This document shows positions 5,748 through 12,549 of a stretch of DNA of 13,097 nucleotides, piece after piece. Position 1 is the first letter of the stretch. Each line of letters starts with the position of its first letter. The DNA comes from CAYNFH01 sp964396385 (lineage in GTDB: Bacteria > Armatimonadota > Chthonomonadetes > Chthonomonadales > CAJBBX01): NCBI GenBank assembly GCA_964396385.1, contig CAYNFH010000186.1, forward strand, positions 1 through 13,097. Direction: 5' to 3'. A program made the position numbers and the translations under genes. The notes beneath the pieces are model-generated. The model worked only from the letters and a program-made list of their open reading frames with translations, ran no database searches and had not been told where the DNA came from.

Positions 5748-7496
5748 ATGCTCCGAATTGGTCTGCTAGTGCTGCTGCTCGCGCTCGCCGCCGCTTCTGC
5801 GGCTGCCCCGCAACCGTTCGAGCGGCTCGGTGCGTTCGTCGGCAAGGGCGGGGCCATGAGCCGCATGGTCGGCCCTGGCCCCAACGGCTCCGAGCGGCTC
5901 TACGTCTGCTACACCTACCTCTCCAGCCTGGACCTGGTGGGCTACAGCCGCGACGGCACCACTAAAGTGTGGAGCAATGCAGAAGGCGGTGCGTGGGCCA
6001 TGGAGACCGGGCCGGACGGCCACCTCTACCTGGGTACCTACTTTCAGGGCCATATCCTGCGGCTGGACCCCGCCACCGACCGGCTGGACGACCTGGGCCA
6101 GGCCATCCGCGGCGAGACCTACATCTGGCAGCTCTCCCGAGCCCCGGACGGCAGGCTCTATGGATGCACCTATCCCGGCTGCAAGCTCCTCCGGTTGGAC
6201 ACATCCACCGGCAAGGTGGAAGACCTGGGCCGGATGGACCCGATTCAGAACTACAACCGCACGCTGGTCGCCGCCCCGGACGGCTGGGTCTACTGCGGCA
6301 TCGGGTCGGAGAAAGCGAACCTGGTCGCTTTCAATCCCGCGACGCGCGACGTGCGGAGCCTCATCCCCGAAGGGGAGAGGAAGCCCGGCTTCGGACAGGT
6401 GATCCGCGGCGCGGACGGGAACGCCTACGGTACGCTCCTCGACCGCCACTACCGGCTGCGCGACGGCGAGGCCACTCCCATCGATGCGCTTCCCGCAGCC
6501 ATTACGCGCGACCGCTGGAAGGACGGCACGACCGCCTCAGCCCCGGACACCTACAAGGGCCGGGACCTGCCCATCTTTCGCCTTGCCGCCGGACCGGACG
6601 GAAAGCTCTACGGCAGCTCCATCCTCCCGGAGTACCTTCTACGGTTCGATCCGGCCGATCCGAAGCCGGTCACCATGGGCCTGATCCCCGGCGCGGAAGC
6701 CTATTCCATGCTTTCCACCGGCGGCAAGCTCTACATCGCGTCCTACACCGGCGCGACGCTGCAGGTCTACGACCCCGCCCGCCCCTTTGAGCCGGGCGCC
6801 AGCCGTGCGCACAACCCCTCTTACTACGGCTCGACCGCCCCGCACCAGGACCGGCCCTACGACATCGCGCAGGGAACTGATGGCCGAATCTACCTCGCCT
6901 GCGTGCCGGCGTACGGCTACCACGGGGGCGCACTCTCCTGGTACGACCCGGCCGCCGACCGCGTCGACCACGTGTCCACGCCCGTTCCGGACCAGGCGCT
7001 TGCCTCGCTCTGCGCGCTTCCGGACGGCACGCTGGCGGTTGGCACCTCCACGGAAGGCGGTCCCGGCACACAGCCGGTCGCGAAGGAGGCGGTCCTGTTT
7101 CTCTGGGATCCGCGCTCCTCGTCCAAGCTGTTTGAGTGCGTGCCTGTCCCCGGCGCATCCGCGATTGTCAACCTGGCGGTGGATAAGGGCGGAATCGTCT
7201 ACGGTTCGGCCGGTCCCACGCTCTTTGCCTTCGACCCGCGTAAGCGGACGGTGCTCGCCACAACGCACCTTACGGAATCCGTATGCCGCGCGGGGATGCT
7301 CACACCGCCGGACGGGCGGGTGGTTGCCCTTGCGGGACATAGTGCGCTACTGGTCAGCTATCGCGGCGGCCGGTGGCGCATCCGCGAGTTCGCCCGCTCC
7401 GACGGGCCAATTACCTGCGGCAAGGGGGTGCTCGCCGGCTTTGTTTACGCCGCCGCGGACAAGGAGCTTCTCCGCTGCCGCCTGCCTGGTCGCTAG
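5748..7496 (+). CDS. Secreted beta-propeller protein (SMP-30/NHL-like repeats), function unknown
   Basis: A 582-residue exported protein with a clear signal peptide (about 1-20, ASAAA then PQ). AAGGA lies 6 bases before the ATG. The mature part is a series of about ten blade-like units of the form PDG-x2-Y-x-G followed by a strand and DP-x-T, beginning near residues 90, 130, 170 and so on. Well-preserved examples are GPDGHLYLGTY, APDGRLYGCTY and GTDGRIYLACV. Such propellers are found in SMP-30/gluconolactonase, NHL and streptogramin-lyase-like proteins. I see no complete catalytic signature that would assign an enzyme activity. About ten units is more than one common six- to eight-bladed propeller, so two propellers or an enlarged one are possible. 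It diverges from the deacetylase and converges with nfi 12 bases away. Confidence 0.82.
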   Translation: MLRIGLLVLLLALAAASAAAPQPFERLGAFVGKGGAMSRMVGPGPNGSERLYVCYTYLSSLDLVGYSRDGTTKVWSNAEGGAWAMETGPDGHLYLGTYFQGHILRLDPATDRLDDLGQAIRGETYIWQLSRAPDGRLYGCTYPGCKLLRLDTSTGKVEDLGRMDPIQNYNRTLVAAPDGWVYCGIGSEKANLVAFNPATRDVRSLIPEGERKPGFGQVIRGADGNAYGTLLDRHYRLRDGEATPIDALPAAITRDRWKDGTTASAPDTYKGRDLPIFRLAAGPDGKLYGSSILPEYLLRFDPADPKPVTMGLIPGAEAYSMLSTGGKLYIASYTGATLQVYDPARPFEPGASRAHNPSYYGSTAPHQDRPYDIAQGTDGRIYLACVPAYGYHGGALSWYDPAADRVDHVSTPVPDQALASLCALPDGTLAVGTSTEGGPGTQPVAKEAVLFLWDPRSSSKLFECVPVPGASAIVNLAVDKGGIVYGSAGPTLFAFDPRKRTVLATTHLTESVCRAGMLTPPDGRVVALAGHSALLVSYRGGRWRIREFARSDGPITCGKGVLAGFVYAAADKELLRCRLPGR

Positions 7497-7508
7497 CACG
7501 TAGGAGCA

Positions 7509-8189
7509 CTAGCCCACGCGGCGGAGTTGGTTGACGAACAGGTGGGCCTGGCGGGTGGGCTCCGGAATGCGATAGCCCAATGCGCAGCGGCTCACCAGCG
7601 CGATGGCCGTCTCCAGGTCGCAGCGGTGCCCGATGGAGACGTAGACCGGTGCCGTGCCGGCCCGGGTGCGGAGCGCCGCGCCCACCGTCTCGCCCTGGTG
7701 CACTAGCGGCTGCCATTCGCCCGGCGTCTCGCCGGCCGGTTCGTGGGTCCCCACCAGGATGCTTTTGGCGCAGCCCACGGTCGGAAGGTCCAGCAGCACG
7801 CCCAGGTGACACGCGATGCCGAACCGGCGCGGATGCGCGTAGCCGTGTCCATCCACCACCAGGGCATCCGGCTTCAGATCCAGCCGCTCCCACGCCTCCA
7901 GCAGCGGGGGCGTCTCCCGGAAGGAGAGCAGGCCCGGCACGTAGGGGAAGGTGGCCTGCGTACGCAGCCCGGAGCTAGCCACCACCGTCAGCTCCGGAAA
8001 GGCTACCGTCACGAAGCCGGCGAACACCTCCTCGCTCCGCTGGTTGAAGGAGATATCCGAGCCCGTGACGGAATGTATCGCGGCGAGGTCTATCGGCTCC
8101 ACGCGAACGGAATTCCGCAGACGGAGCTGGATCTCGCGCGCCTCAGCCGGGGTGACATCCCACCGGTGCAGCTCCACTTCAGCCACCAT
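7509..8189 (-). CDS. nfi: Endonuclease V (deoxyinosine 3' endonuclease)
   Basis: It nicks DNA one base 3' of hypoxanthine, starting repair of deaminated adenine. The 226-residue product has the whole family signature: Asp45 in SDISF, the PYVP wedge (82-85), Glu92 in FRE, Asp113 in VDGHGYAHPRRFG, Lys142 in CAKS, and the C-terminal PEPTRQAH with His216. These correspond closely to Thermotoga maritima Asp43, Glu89, Asp110, Lys139 and His214. The ATG at 8189 is preferred over one 27 bases upstream because AAGGAG (8201-8196) lies 6 bases before it. The gene is divergent from aat and their start codons overlap by two bases, so each gene's upstream signals must lie inside the other's coding sequence. 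Confidence 0.95.
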   Translation of the reverse strand: MVAEVELHRWDVTPAEAREIQLRLRNSVRVEPIDLAAIHSVTGSDISFNQRSEEVFAGFVTVAFPELTVVASSGLRTQATFPYVPGLLSFRETPPLLEAWERLDLKPDALVVDGHGYAHPRRFGIACHLGVLLDLPTVGCAKSILVGTHEPAGETPGEWQPLVHQGETVGAALRTRAGTAPVYVSIGHRCDLETAIALVSRCALGYRIPEPTRQAHLFVNQLRRVG

Positions 8190-8769
8190 GCAGCTCTCCT
8201 TCTCACCCGACGGCATCCTGGAAGCCTACCGCTGCGGCATCTTTCCCATGGCCGACGAGGATTCAGGAACCATCGACTGGTACTTGCCGGACCCGCGCGC
8301 AATCCTCCCGCTGGACGGCTTCCACACCTCTCGCTCGCTGACGAAGACGATTCGCCGCGGCCGGTTTCAGGTACGAATCGACACCGCCTTCCGTGCCGTG
8401 ATGGAGGGCTGCGCGGACCGGCCCGAGGGAAGCTGGATCTCCGAAGACTTTTTGCAGGTATACGGCGCCCTCCATAGGCGGGGCCTGGCTCACAGCGTGG
8501 AGGCCTGGAGCGACGGCCGGCTGGCCGGCGGCCTCTACGGGGTATTGATTGGCGGCGCGTTCATGGCGGAGAGCATGTTCCACTACGAGACCGACGCTTC
8601 CAAGGTCGCCCTCGCGGCGCTGGTACAGCGGTTGAACGACCATGGCTTCTCGCTTCTGGATGTACAGTTCCTCACGCCGCACCTGGCTAGCCTGGGGGCC
8701 ATCGAGATCCCGCACGCCCTCTACGCCAGCCTCCTCCGCAGCGCCCTCAGCCGCAAATGCAAGTTCTAG
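8188..8769 (+). CDS. aat: Leucyl/phenylalanyl-tRNA-protein transferase
   Basis: It moves Leu or Phe from aminoacyl-tRNA to proteins with N-terminal Lys or Arg, marking them for ClpS/ClpAP degradation (N-degron pathway) in the cytoplasm. The 193-residue product carries the expected order of motifs: ILEAYRCGIFPM at the N-terminus, WYLPDPRAILPL, then GSWISEDFLQVYGALHRRGLAHSVE, then AESMFHYETDASKVAL and FLDVQFLTPHLASLG-like strands. This is a short form lacking the N-terminal extension of the E. coli protein. The ATG at 8188 is chosen because the conserved region starts a few residues later. No Shine-Dalgarno sequence precedes it, so initiation may be weak or leaderless. Its stop codon is the first triplet of the next palindrome. 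Confidence 0.95.
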   Translation: MQLSFSPDGILEAYRCGIFPMADEDSGTIDWYLPDPRAILPLDGFHTSRSLTKTIRRGRFQVRIDTAFRAVMEGCADRPEGSWISEDFLQVYGALHRRGLAHSVEAWSDGRLAGGLYGVLIGGAFMAESMFHYETDASKVALAALVQRLNDHGFSLLDVQFLTPHLASLGAIEIPHALYASLLRSALSRKCKF

Positions 8770-8893
8770 CCGCGAATGAACGGAAATGAACGGAAATGGA
8801 TGGCCCGTAACCACTACAACCGCGACGGGAGCCGCCCGAATCCCGGAGCGAACAGAAGCCCTATTCCTGTCCATTCGCGTTCATTCCCGGCTA
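8767..8893. repeat. Palindrome with arms of GAATGAACG words between aat and the MutS-like gene
   Basis: The left arm (8767-8793) and the reverse complement of the right arm (8867-8893) agree at 22 of 27 positions, both starting TAGCCG. The left arm continues with near repeats GAATGAACG and GAAATGAACG. A 73-base non-coding segment separates the arms. The TAG that opens the left arm is the aat stop codon. The right arm ends at the start of the MutS-like gene and is related to the single arm at 449-471. Confidence 0.75.
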
Positions 8894-8897
8894 ATAT
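8892..8897 (+). promoter_or_regulatory. Possible -10 box giving a leaderless MutS-like transcript
   Basis: TAATAT ends 6 bases before the ATG at 8904, so transcription starting at the usual distance would begin at or next to the start codon. No ribosome binding site is present, which fits a leaderless message. No convincing -35 is seen at 17 bases upstream, so the call is weak. Confidence 0.25.
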
Positions 8898-8903
8898 GAC
8901 TCC

Positions 8904-10688
8904 ATGGTGGCAAGCGGCCCGGCGGGGGAGTATGGACGGCGGCTGAGGGAGCGGCAGGCGGAGCTGGCCCGATGCGTGCGCGAGGACCAGGTGGTCGGCA
9001 CGCTCCGGCTCATCACCTTTGCCCCCTGCCTGATCTTCCTTCTGCTCGCCATCTACGTGGATACCGCCTTCACCTGGCTTATCCCGCTGCCGCTAGTCCC
9101 CTTCGTGGTCCTGGTGGTGAAGCATGACAGGGTCCGCAAGGCCCGGGACCGTGCCGCCCGCGCTACCAGCTACTACGCGGCCGGACTGGAGCGGGTACAG
9201 GACCGTTTCCTCCAGGGGCCATTGGGCGAGCGGTTTGCGGACGTGATCCATCCCTACGCGCTCGACCTGGACCTCTTTGGACGTGGCTCCCTCTTTCAGG
9301 CGCTCTGCACGGCCGTTACACGGGGTGGGCAGGAGCGGCTGGCGAAATGGCTGCGAGAGCCGGCCGGCCGAGAGGTCATCGCAGCGAGGCACAAGGCCAT
9401 CCTGGACCTCAAGCCGCGACTGGACCTGCGGGAGGACCTGGCGGTACTGGGCGGGGACCTCGCGCACTTTGAGGCCACAGCGGGGCTTGCTGCATGGGGC
9501 ACCGCGCCCCCGAACCTGGTCTCTCCCGCCGTCCGGATTCTGGCGGTGCTGCTGGGTGCGGCCACTATGATCACCGGCATCGGAGCCGTATCGGGCTACA
9601 GCCGCATCCCCTTCTTCGTTTGCCTCGTGGTTCAGCGCTACTTCGCACGGGCGGTTGGCCGGCACGTGGACCACGTGGTCAAGGGAGTGCAGCAGCCCGC
9701 GCGCCAGCTCGACGCCCTCTCCGATCTCCTTGCAAGGCTGGAGCGGGAGCAGTGGAGCGCGCCCCTCTTGCGACAGATCGCCGGCAGGACGGCCGCCGAA
9801 GGAATTTTGCCCTCTCAGGCCATCCGGAAGCTGCAGAGCATGTTCGGCTATCTGGAGCAGCGCCGCAACTACGCCTTCGCGGTGTTCGGCGGGCTGATGC
9901 TCTGGACGCAGCAGTGGGCGTTCGCCATCGAGCGCTGGCGCGCCCGGTACGGCCCTCACCTTGAGGCGTGGTTGGACGCGCTGGCAGAGACCGAGGCGCT
10001 CAGCTCGCTCTCCGCCTACGCCTACGAGCATCCAGATGACCCATTTCCGGAGATCGTAGGAGGCCCTCCCTGCTTTGAGGCGGAAGCACTGGCCCATCCG
10101 CTCATCCCGCGCGACAAGGCGGTCCAGAACAGCGTGGCGCTGGGAGGCGACGCGCGGCTGCTCATCGTGAGTGGGTCCAACATGTCCGGCAAGAGCACGC
10201 TGCTCAGAGCCTTGGGGGTCAACGCCGTACTGGCCCTTGCCGGGGCGCCGATCCGCGCCGAGCGGCTGCGGATGACGCCGGTGCACCTGGCAGCCTCCAT
10301 CCGGACGCAGGACTCACTGCAAGAGGGGGTGTCGCGCTTCTATGCGGAGATCAAGCGGCTGCGGCAAGTGGTGGAGATCGCCGAAACAGAGCCGCCCGCC
10401 CTCTTCCTGCTGGACGAGATCCTGCACGGTACCAACTCGCACGACCGGCGCATCGGCGCAGAGGCCGTGGCGCGCGCCCTGCTTGCGCGCGGAGCCATCG
10501 GCCTGCTCACCACGCATGACCTGGCGCTGGCGGCCATTGCGGAGGATCCCGGCGTGCCCGCGCGCAACGTCCACTTCGAGGACACCATTCAGGACGGGCG
10601 CGTTGCGTTCGACTACCACCTCCGCCCCGGCGTGGTCCAGCGCAGCAACGCCCTGGAGCTCATGCGAGCGGTTGGGCTCGACGTGTGA
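8904..10688 (+). CDS. MutS-family ATPase with four predicted membrane helices (membrane-anchored MutS-like protein)
   Basis: The C-terminal third is a MutS domain V ATPase. Walker A is GSNMSGKST (424-432), the family-specific stretch DSLQEGVSRFYAEI follows, Walker B is LFLLDE (500-505) with HGTNSHDR after it, and the switch histidine is His538 in LTTHDL. A MutS-like core (lever/clamp) begins near DLFGRGSLFQAL (124-133). The mismatch-recognition and connector domains of MutS1 are absent. Instead there are hydrophobic pairs at about 34-51 with 55-73 and 209-230 with 234-246, which suggests the protein is embedded in the membrane. No Smr domain is present, so it is not a standard MutS2. Similar proteins annotated as MutS domain V proteins occur in several phyla, but I know of no established role. 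It converges with crcB, 4 bases apart. Confidence 0.88.
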   Translation: MVASGPAGEYGRRLRERQAELARCVREDQVVGTLRLITFAPCLIFLLLAIYVDTAFTWLIPLPLVPFVVLVVKHDRVRKARDRAARATSYYAAGLERVQDRFLQGPLGERFADVIHPYALDLDLFGRGSLFQALCTAVTRGGQERLAKWLREPAGREVIAARHKAILDLKPRLDLREDLAVLGGDLAHFEATAGLAAWGTAPPNLVSPAVRILAVLLGAATMITGIGAVSGYSRIPFFVCLVVQRYFARAVGRHVDHVVKGVQQPARQLDALSDLLARLEREQWSAPLLRQIAGRTAAEGILPSQAIRKLQSMFGYLEQRRNYAFAVFGGLMLWTQQWAFAIERWRARYGPHLEAWLDALAETEALSSLSAYAYEHPDDPFPEIVGGPPCFEAEALAHPLIPRDKAVQNSVALGGDARLLIVSGSNMSGKSTLLRALGVNAVLALAGAPIRAERLRMTPVHLAASIRTQDSLQEGVSRFYAEIKRLRQVVEIAETEPPALFLLDEILHGTNSHDRRIGAEAVARALLARGAIGLLTTHDLALAAIAEDPGVPARNVHFEDTIQDGRVAFDYHLRPGVVQRSNALELMRAVGLDV

Positions 10689-10692
10689 ATCG

Positions 10693-11085
10693 CTACAGCC
10701 GGCCTCGCATGAGCAAGCGCGCCACGATGATGCCCAGATAAGCGGCCGCGAATCCGGCCACCACGCTACCGAAGAGGTTCACGGCCGCCGCCCGGTACTG
10801 GCCGCCCTGCTCGACGAGCCGCAGGCTCTCATACTCGAAGGTGGAGAAGGTGGTGTACGCGCCCACGAATCCAATGGCTACCAGGAGCCGCCATGAATCG
10901 CTCCAAAGATACCGCAGCGAAAGCGTAGCGAACAGGCCGAGAATGAACGAGCCGGTCACGTTGATGAGAATGGTGCCGTAGGGGAATCCGGCGCCCCAGC
11001 GCTCCTGCGCCCATCCGCTCACGGCGTATCGCGCCATAGCGCCCGCCGCCCCTCCTACGGCCACCACCAGATATTTGGTCCACAT
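10693..11085 (-). CDS. crcB: Fluoride ion channel CrcB/Fluc
   Basis: A 130-residue, four-helix membrane protein that lets fluoride leave the cytoplasm, normally working as a dual-topology dimer. Visible family motifs are GGAAGAMARY near the N-terminus, GTILINVTGSFILG in the second helix (with the conserved Asn) and GFVGAYTTFSTFEYE with the pore phenylalanines. The length is normal for a single-gene Fluc. GGAGG lies 12 bases before the ATG. The gene is preceded by a fluoride riboswitch, an independent confirmation of the assignment. It lies downstream of cfa on the same strand but has its own promoter, and converges with the MutS-like gene. Confidence 0.96.
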   Translation of the reverse strand: MWTKYLVVAVGGAAGAMARYAVSGWAQERWGAGFPYGTILINVTGSFILGLFATLSLRYLWSDSWRLLVAIGFVGAYTTFSTFEYESLRLVEQGGQYRAAAVNLFGSVVAGFAAAYLGIIVARLLMRGRL

Positions 11086-11120
11086 GCCCGCCGCGGTCCT
11101 CCGTTATGCGCCCAGACGCC

Positions 11121-11161
11121 AAAAAGGCCCCTGACGGCACAAGTGTGTCGAATCAGGAGCC
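11121..11161 (-). terminator. Intrinsic terminator forming the expression platform of the fluoride riboswitch
   Basis: On the minus strand GGCTCCTGA (11161-11153) pairs with TCAGGGGCC (11134-11126) through one G-T wobble, and five T residues follow (11125-11121). The 5' strand of this stem contains the CTCC that the aptamer needs for its pseudoknot, so the two folds exclude each other. Fluoride binding should prevent termination and allow crcB transcription. The same hairpin could stop read-through from cfa when fluoride is low. Confidence 0.88.
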
Positions 11162-11217
11162 ATTAGCCCACAGGGCGGTTCAGACGATTCAGCCCGTCTC
11201 GGCGGTCTCCATCGCCG
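11153..11217 (-). ncRNA. Fluoride riboswitch (crcB motif) aptamer
   Basis: Read on the minus strand, the region starts CGGCGATGGAGACCGCC, where GGCG pairs with CGCC around a loop that holds GGAG. A GAACC stretch then leads to a short hairpin GCCC-TGT-GGGC and the conserved TAATGGCTCCTG, whose CTCC can pair with GGAG to form the pseudoknot. This is the order of elements in the known fluoride riboswitches from Thermotoga and Bacillus cereus. An additional hairpin (AGACG / CGTCT) is inserted between the first stem and GAACC. The aptamer lies directly downstream of a TATAAT box and upstream of crcB. Confidence 0.92.
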
Positions 11218-11226
11218 GATGGGCAG

Positions 11227-11232
11227 ATTATA
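11227..11232 (-). promoter_or_regulatory. -10 box of the riboswitch-crcB promoter
   Basis: A perfect TATAAT sits on the minus strand between the cfa stop codon and the aptamer. Transcription would begin near 11220, just before the riboswitch. A good -35 hexamer is not visible at the expected spacing within the end of cfa. Confidence 0.6.
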
Positions 11233-11241
11233 CCCGTCACG

Positions 11242-12420
11242 TTATGCGTAGAGATCCGCGCGGGTGAGGGGAACCTCGCAAGATATGCCGTTGGACACCA
11301 GTATCTGGTGGATCTCCAGGCAGCCCTCGCGGAACCCGGCGGAGGTTCCGCGCAGATAGAGCCGCCACATTCGCTCGAACCGATCTCCGTAGCGATCCCG
11401 AACCCAGTCCGCACACCTCTCAAACCGCTCCGACCAGCGGTCCAGCGTCATACGGTAGTGCTCGCGCAGGTTCTCCACGTCCAAGATCCGGAATCCGCGC
11501 TCGCTCAGGTATCCGGCCAACTCCGGCACCGTGGGCAGATACGCGCCAGGGAATATGTACTTGCGGATCCAGCCGTTGATGGGTCCCTCGACCGGCGAAG
11601 TGATCTGGTGGCACAGCGCCAGACCGCCTGGCTTGACGAGCGACTGAAGCGAGTCGAAGAACTCCCCCAGGTGCTCCTTGCCCACGTGTTCGATCATCCC
11701 GATGGTTACCACCTTGTCGAACCGCGCCCCGCTGTGGGCCAGGGTCTGGTAGTGGGTGAGCCGGACGTCCGCCCGTTCTTCCAGGCCGCGATCCTGGATC
11801 GCGCGGCAAGAGGCGGCGTACTGCTCCTCGCTGAGGGTGATACCCAGCGCCCGCACCCCGTAGCGCTCCGCTGCCCGCATCACCAATGCGCCCCAGCCGG
11901 AGCCGATGTCCAGGAGCGACTCGCCGCGCTTGAGTCTCAGCTTGCGCAGAGAGTGGTCTATCTTTTGCTCCTGCGCCTGCTCCAGCGTATCCTCCGGCGT
12001 GTAGAAGTAGGCGCAGGAGTAGGTCATGGACTTGTCCAGCCAGCGAGAGAAGAAGTCGTTGCCCAGGTCATAATGGTGGGCGACGTCGCTCTTTTGCCTG
12101 CTATGGGAGCGGCGGCCCGCCACCACGTGCCGGACCAGCCAGCCAGCTAGCGGACCGGGCACATGCCCGCCCAGGCGGGATGCCATGCTCACTGCCTGAC
12201 CCAGGTCACCCTCCACGTCCACGCGTCCGTCCATGTACGCCTCACCGACCGCCACGGAGGGATCGTTTTCCGGTGCCAGCACGCATGGGTCGCGGATGAT
12301 GAGCCGGAATACTGGATCTCCCTCCCCGAATTGTTCTTCGACGTCGTCCCAATAGCGAACGGCAAAGGGGCGATCGGCCGCGGCCCGGAGCGCGTGGCGC
12401 AAAATGGTACGTGTGAGCAT
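11242..12420 (-). CDS. cfa: Cyclopropane-fatty-acyl-phospholipid synthase
   Basis: It adds a methylene group from S-adenosylmethionine to the double bond of unsaturated acyl chains in membrane phospholipids, usually a stress and stationary-phase adaptation. The 392-residue product has an N-terminal lipid-binding region (about 1-105) and a SAM-dependent methyltransferase domain. Motif I is LLDIGSGWG (169-177). Equivalents of the E. coli bicarbonate-site residues are present: Cys136 in YSCAYF, Glu244 in MIEHVG, His271 and Ile273 in HQI, and Tyr322 in EHYRMTL. KYIFPGAYLP is also typical. ATG at 12420 is chosen; a TTG four codons upstream is possible. Neither has a clear ribosome site. It precedes the crcB riboswitch on the same strand. 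Confidence 0.95.
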   Translation of the reverse strand: MLTRTILRHALRAAADRPFAVRYWDDVEEQFGEGDPVFRLIIRDPCVLAPENDPSVAVGEAYMDGRVDVEGDLGQAVSMASRLGGHVPGPLAGWLVRHVVAGRRSHSRQKSDVAHHYDLGNDFFSRWLDKSMTYSCAYFYTPEDTLEQAQEQKIDHSLRKLRLKRGESLLDIGSGWGALVMRAAERYGVRALGITLSEEQYAASCRAIQDRGLEERADVRLTHYQTLAHSGARFDKVVTIGMIEHVGKEHLGEFFDSLQSLVKPGGLALCHQITSPVEGPINGWIRKYIFPGAYLPTVPELAGYLSERGFRILDVENLREHYRMTLDRWSERFERCADWVRDRYGDRFERMWRLYLRGTSAGFREGCLEIHQILVSNGISCEVPLTRADLYA

Positions 12421-12494
12421 GGTCTGACTCAATATTCGATCTTGGACTGGGTCGGAATCCGGCGGCGTACAGCCGACCTTCGCAAACCTCTACA

Positions 12495-12511
12495 ATATCG
12501 CTATACGATAT
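12495..12511. promoter_or_regulatory. AT-rich 17-bp palindrome upstream of cfa, possible operator
   Basis: ATATCG and CGATAT are perfect 6-bp arms around CTATA. The site stands out from the GC-rich background and lies about 75 bases upstream of the cfa start, where a repressor or activator site could be. No adjacent regulator gene is present. The rest of 12421-12549 shows no gene. Confidence 0.4.
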
Positions 12512-12520
12512 GTGGCCATC

Positions 12521-12548
12521 CTCCGTTCCCCATAGGGGCGGGGCGGAG
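12521..12548. terminator. GC-rich hairpin after the phosphoesterase gene, possible terminator
   Basis: CTCCG (12521-12525) pairs with CGGAG (12544-12548), and CCCC pairs with GGGG around ATA inside, with an uneven internal loop. It begins immediately past the phosphoesterase stop codon. No T-run follows on the minus strand, so the terminator role is inferred from position. Confidence 0.35.
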
Positions 12549-12549
12549 T

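Noticed and set aside
5766..6449. Minus-strand open frame opposite the propeller gene
   Set aside because: Composition (Ala/Val/Gly/Arg-rich) and lack of motifs fit an antisense shadow; the plus strand has a signal peptide and regular repeats.
9093..10286. 397-codon minus-strand open frame inside the MutS-like gene
   Set aside because: It mirrors third-position GC of the sense gene, has no domain signature, and the sense strand carries Walker A, Walker B and switch motifs.
8904..10688. Standard MutS2 or mismatch-repair MutS1
   Set aside because: No Smr domain, no mismatch-recognition domain and two pairs of hydrophobic helices; only the core and ATPase match the family.
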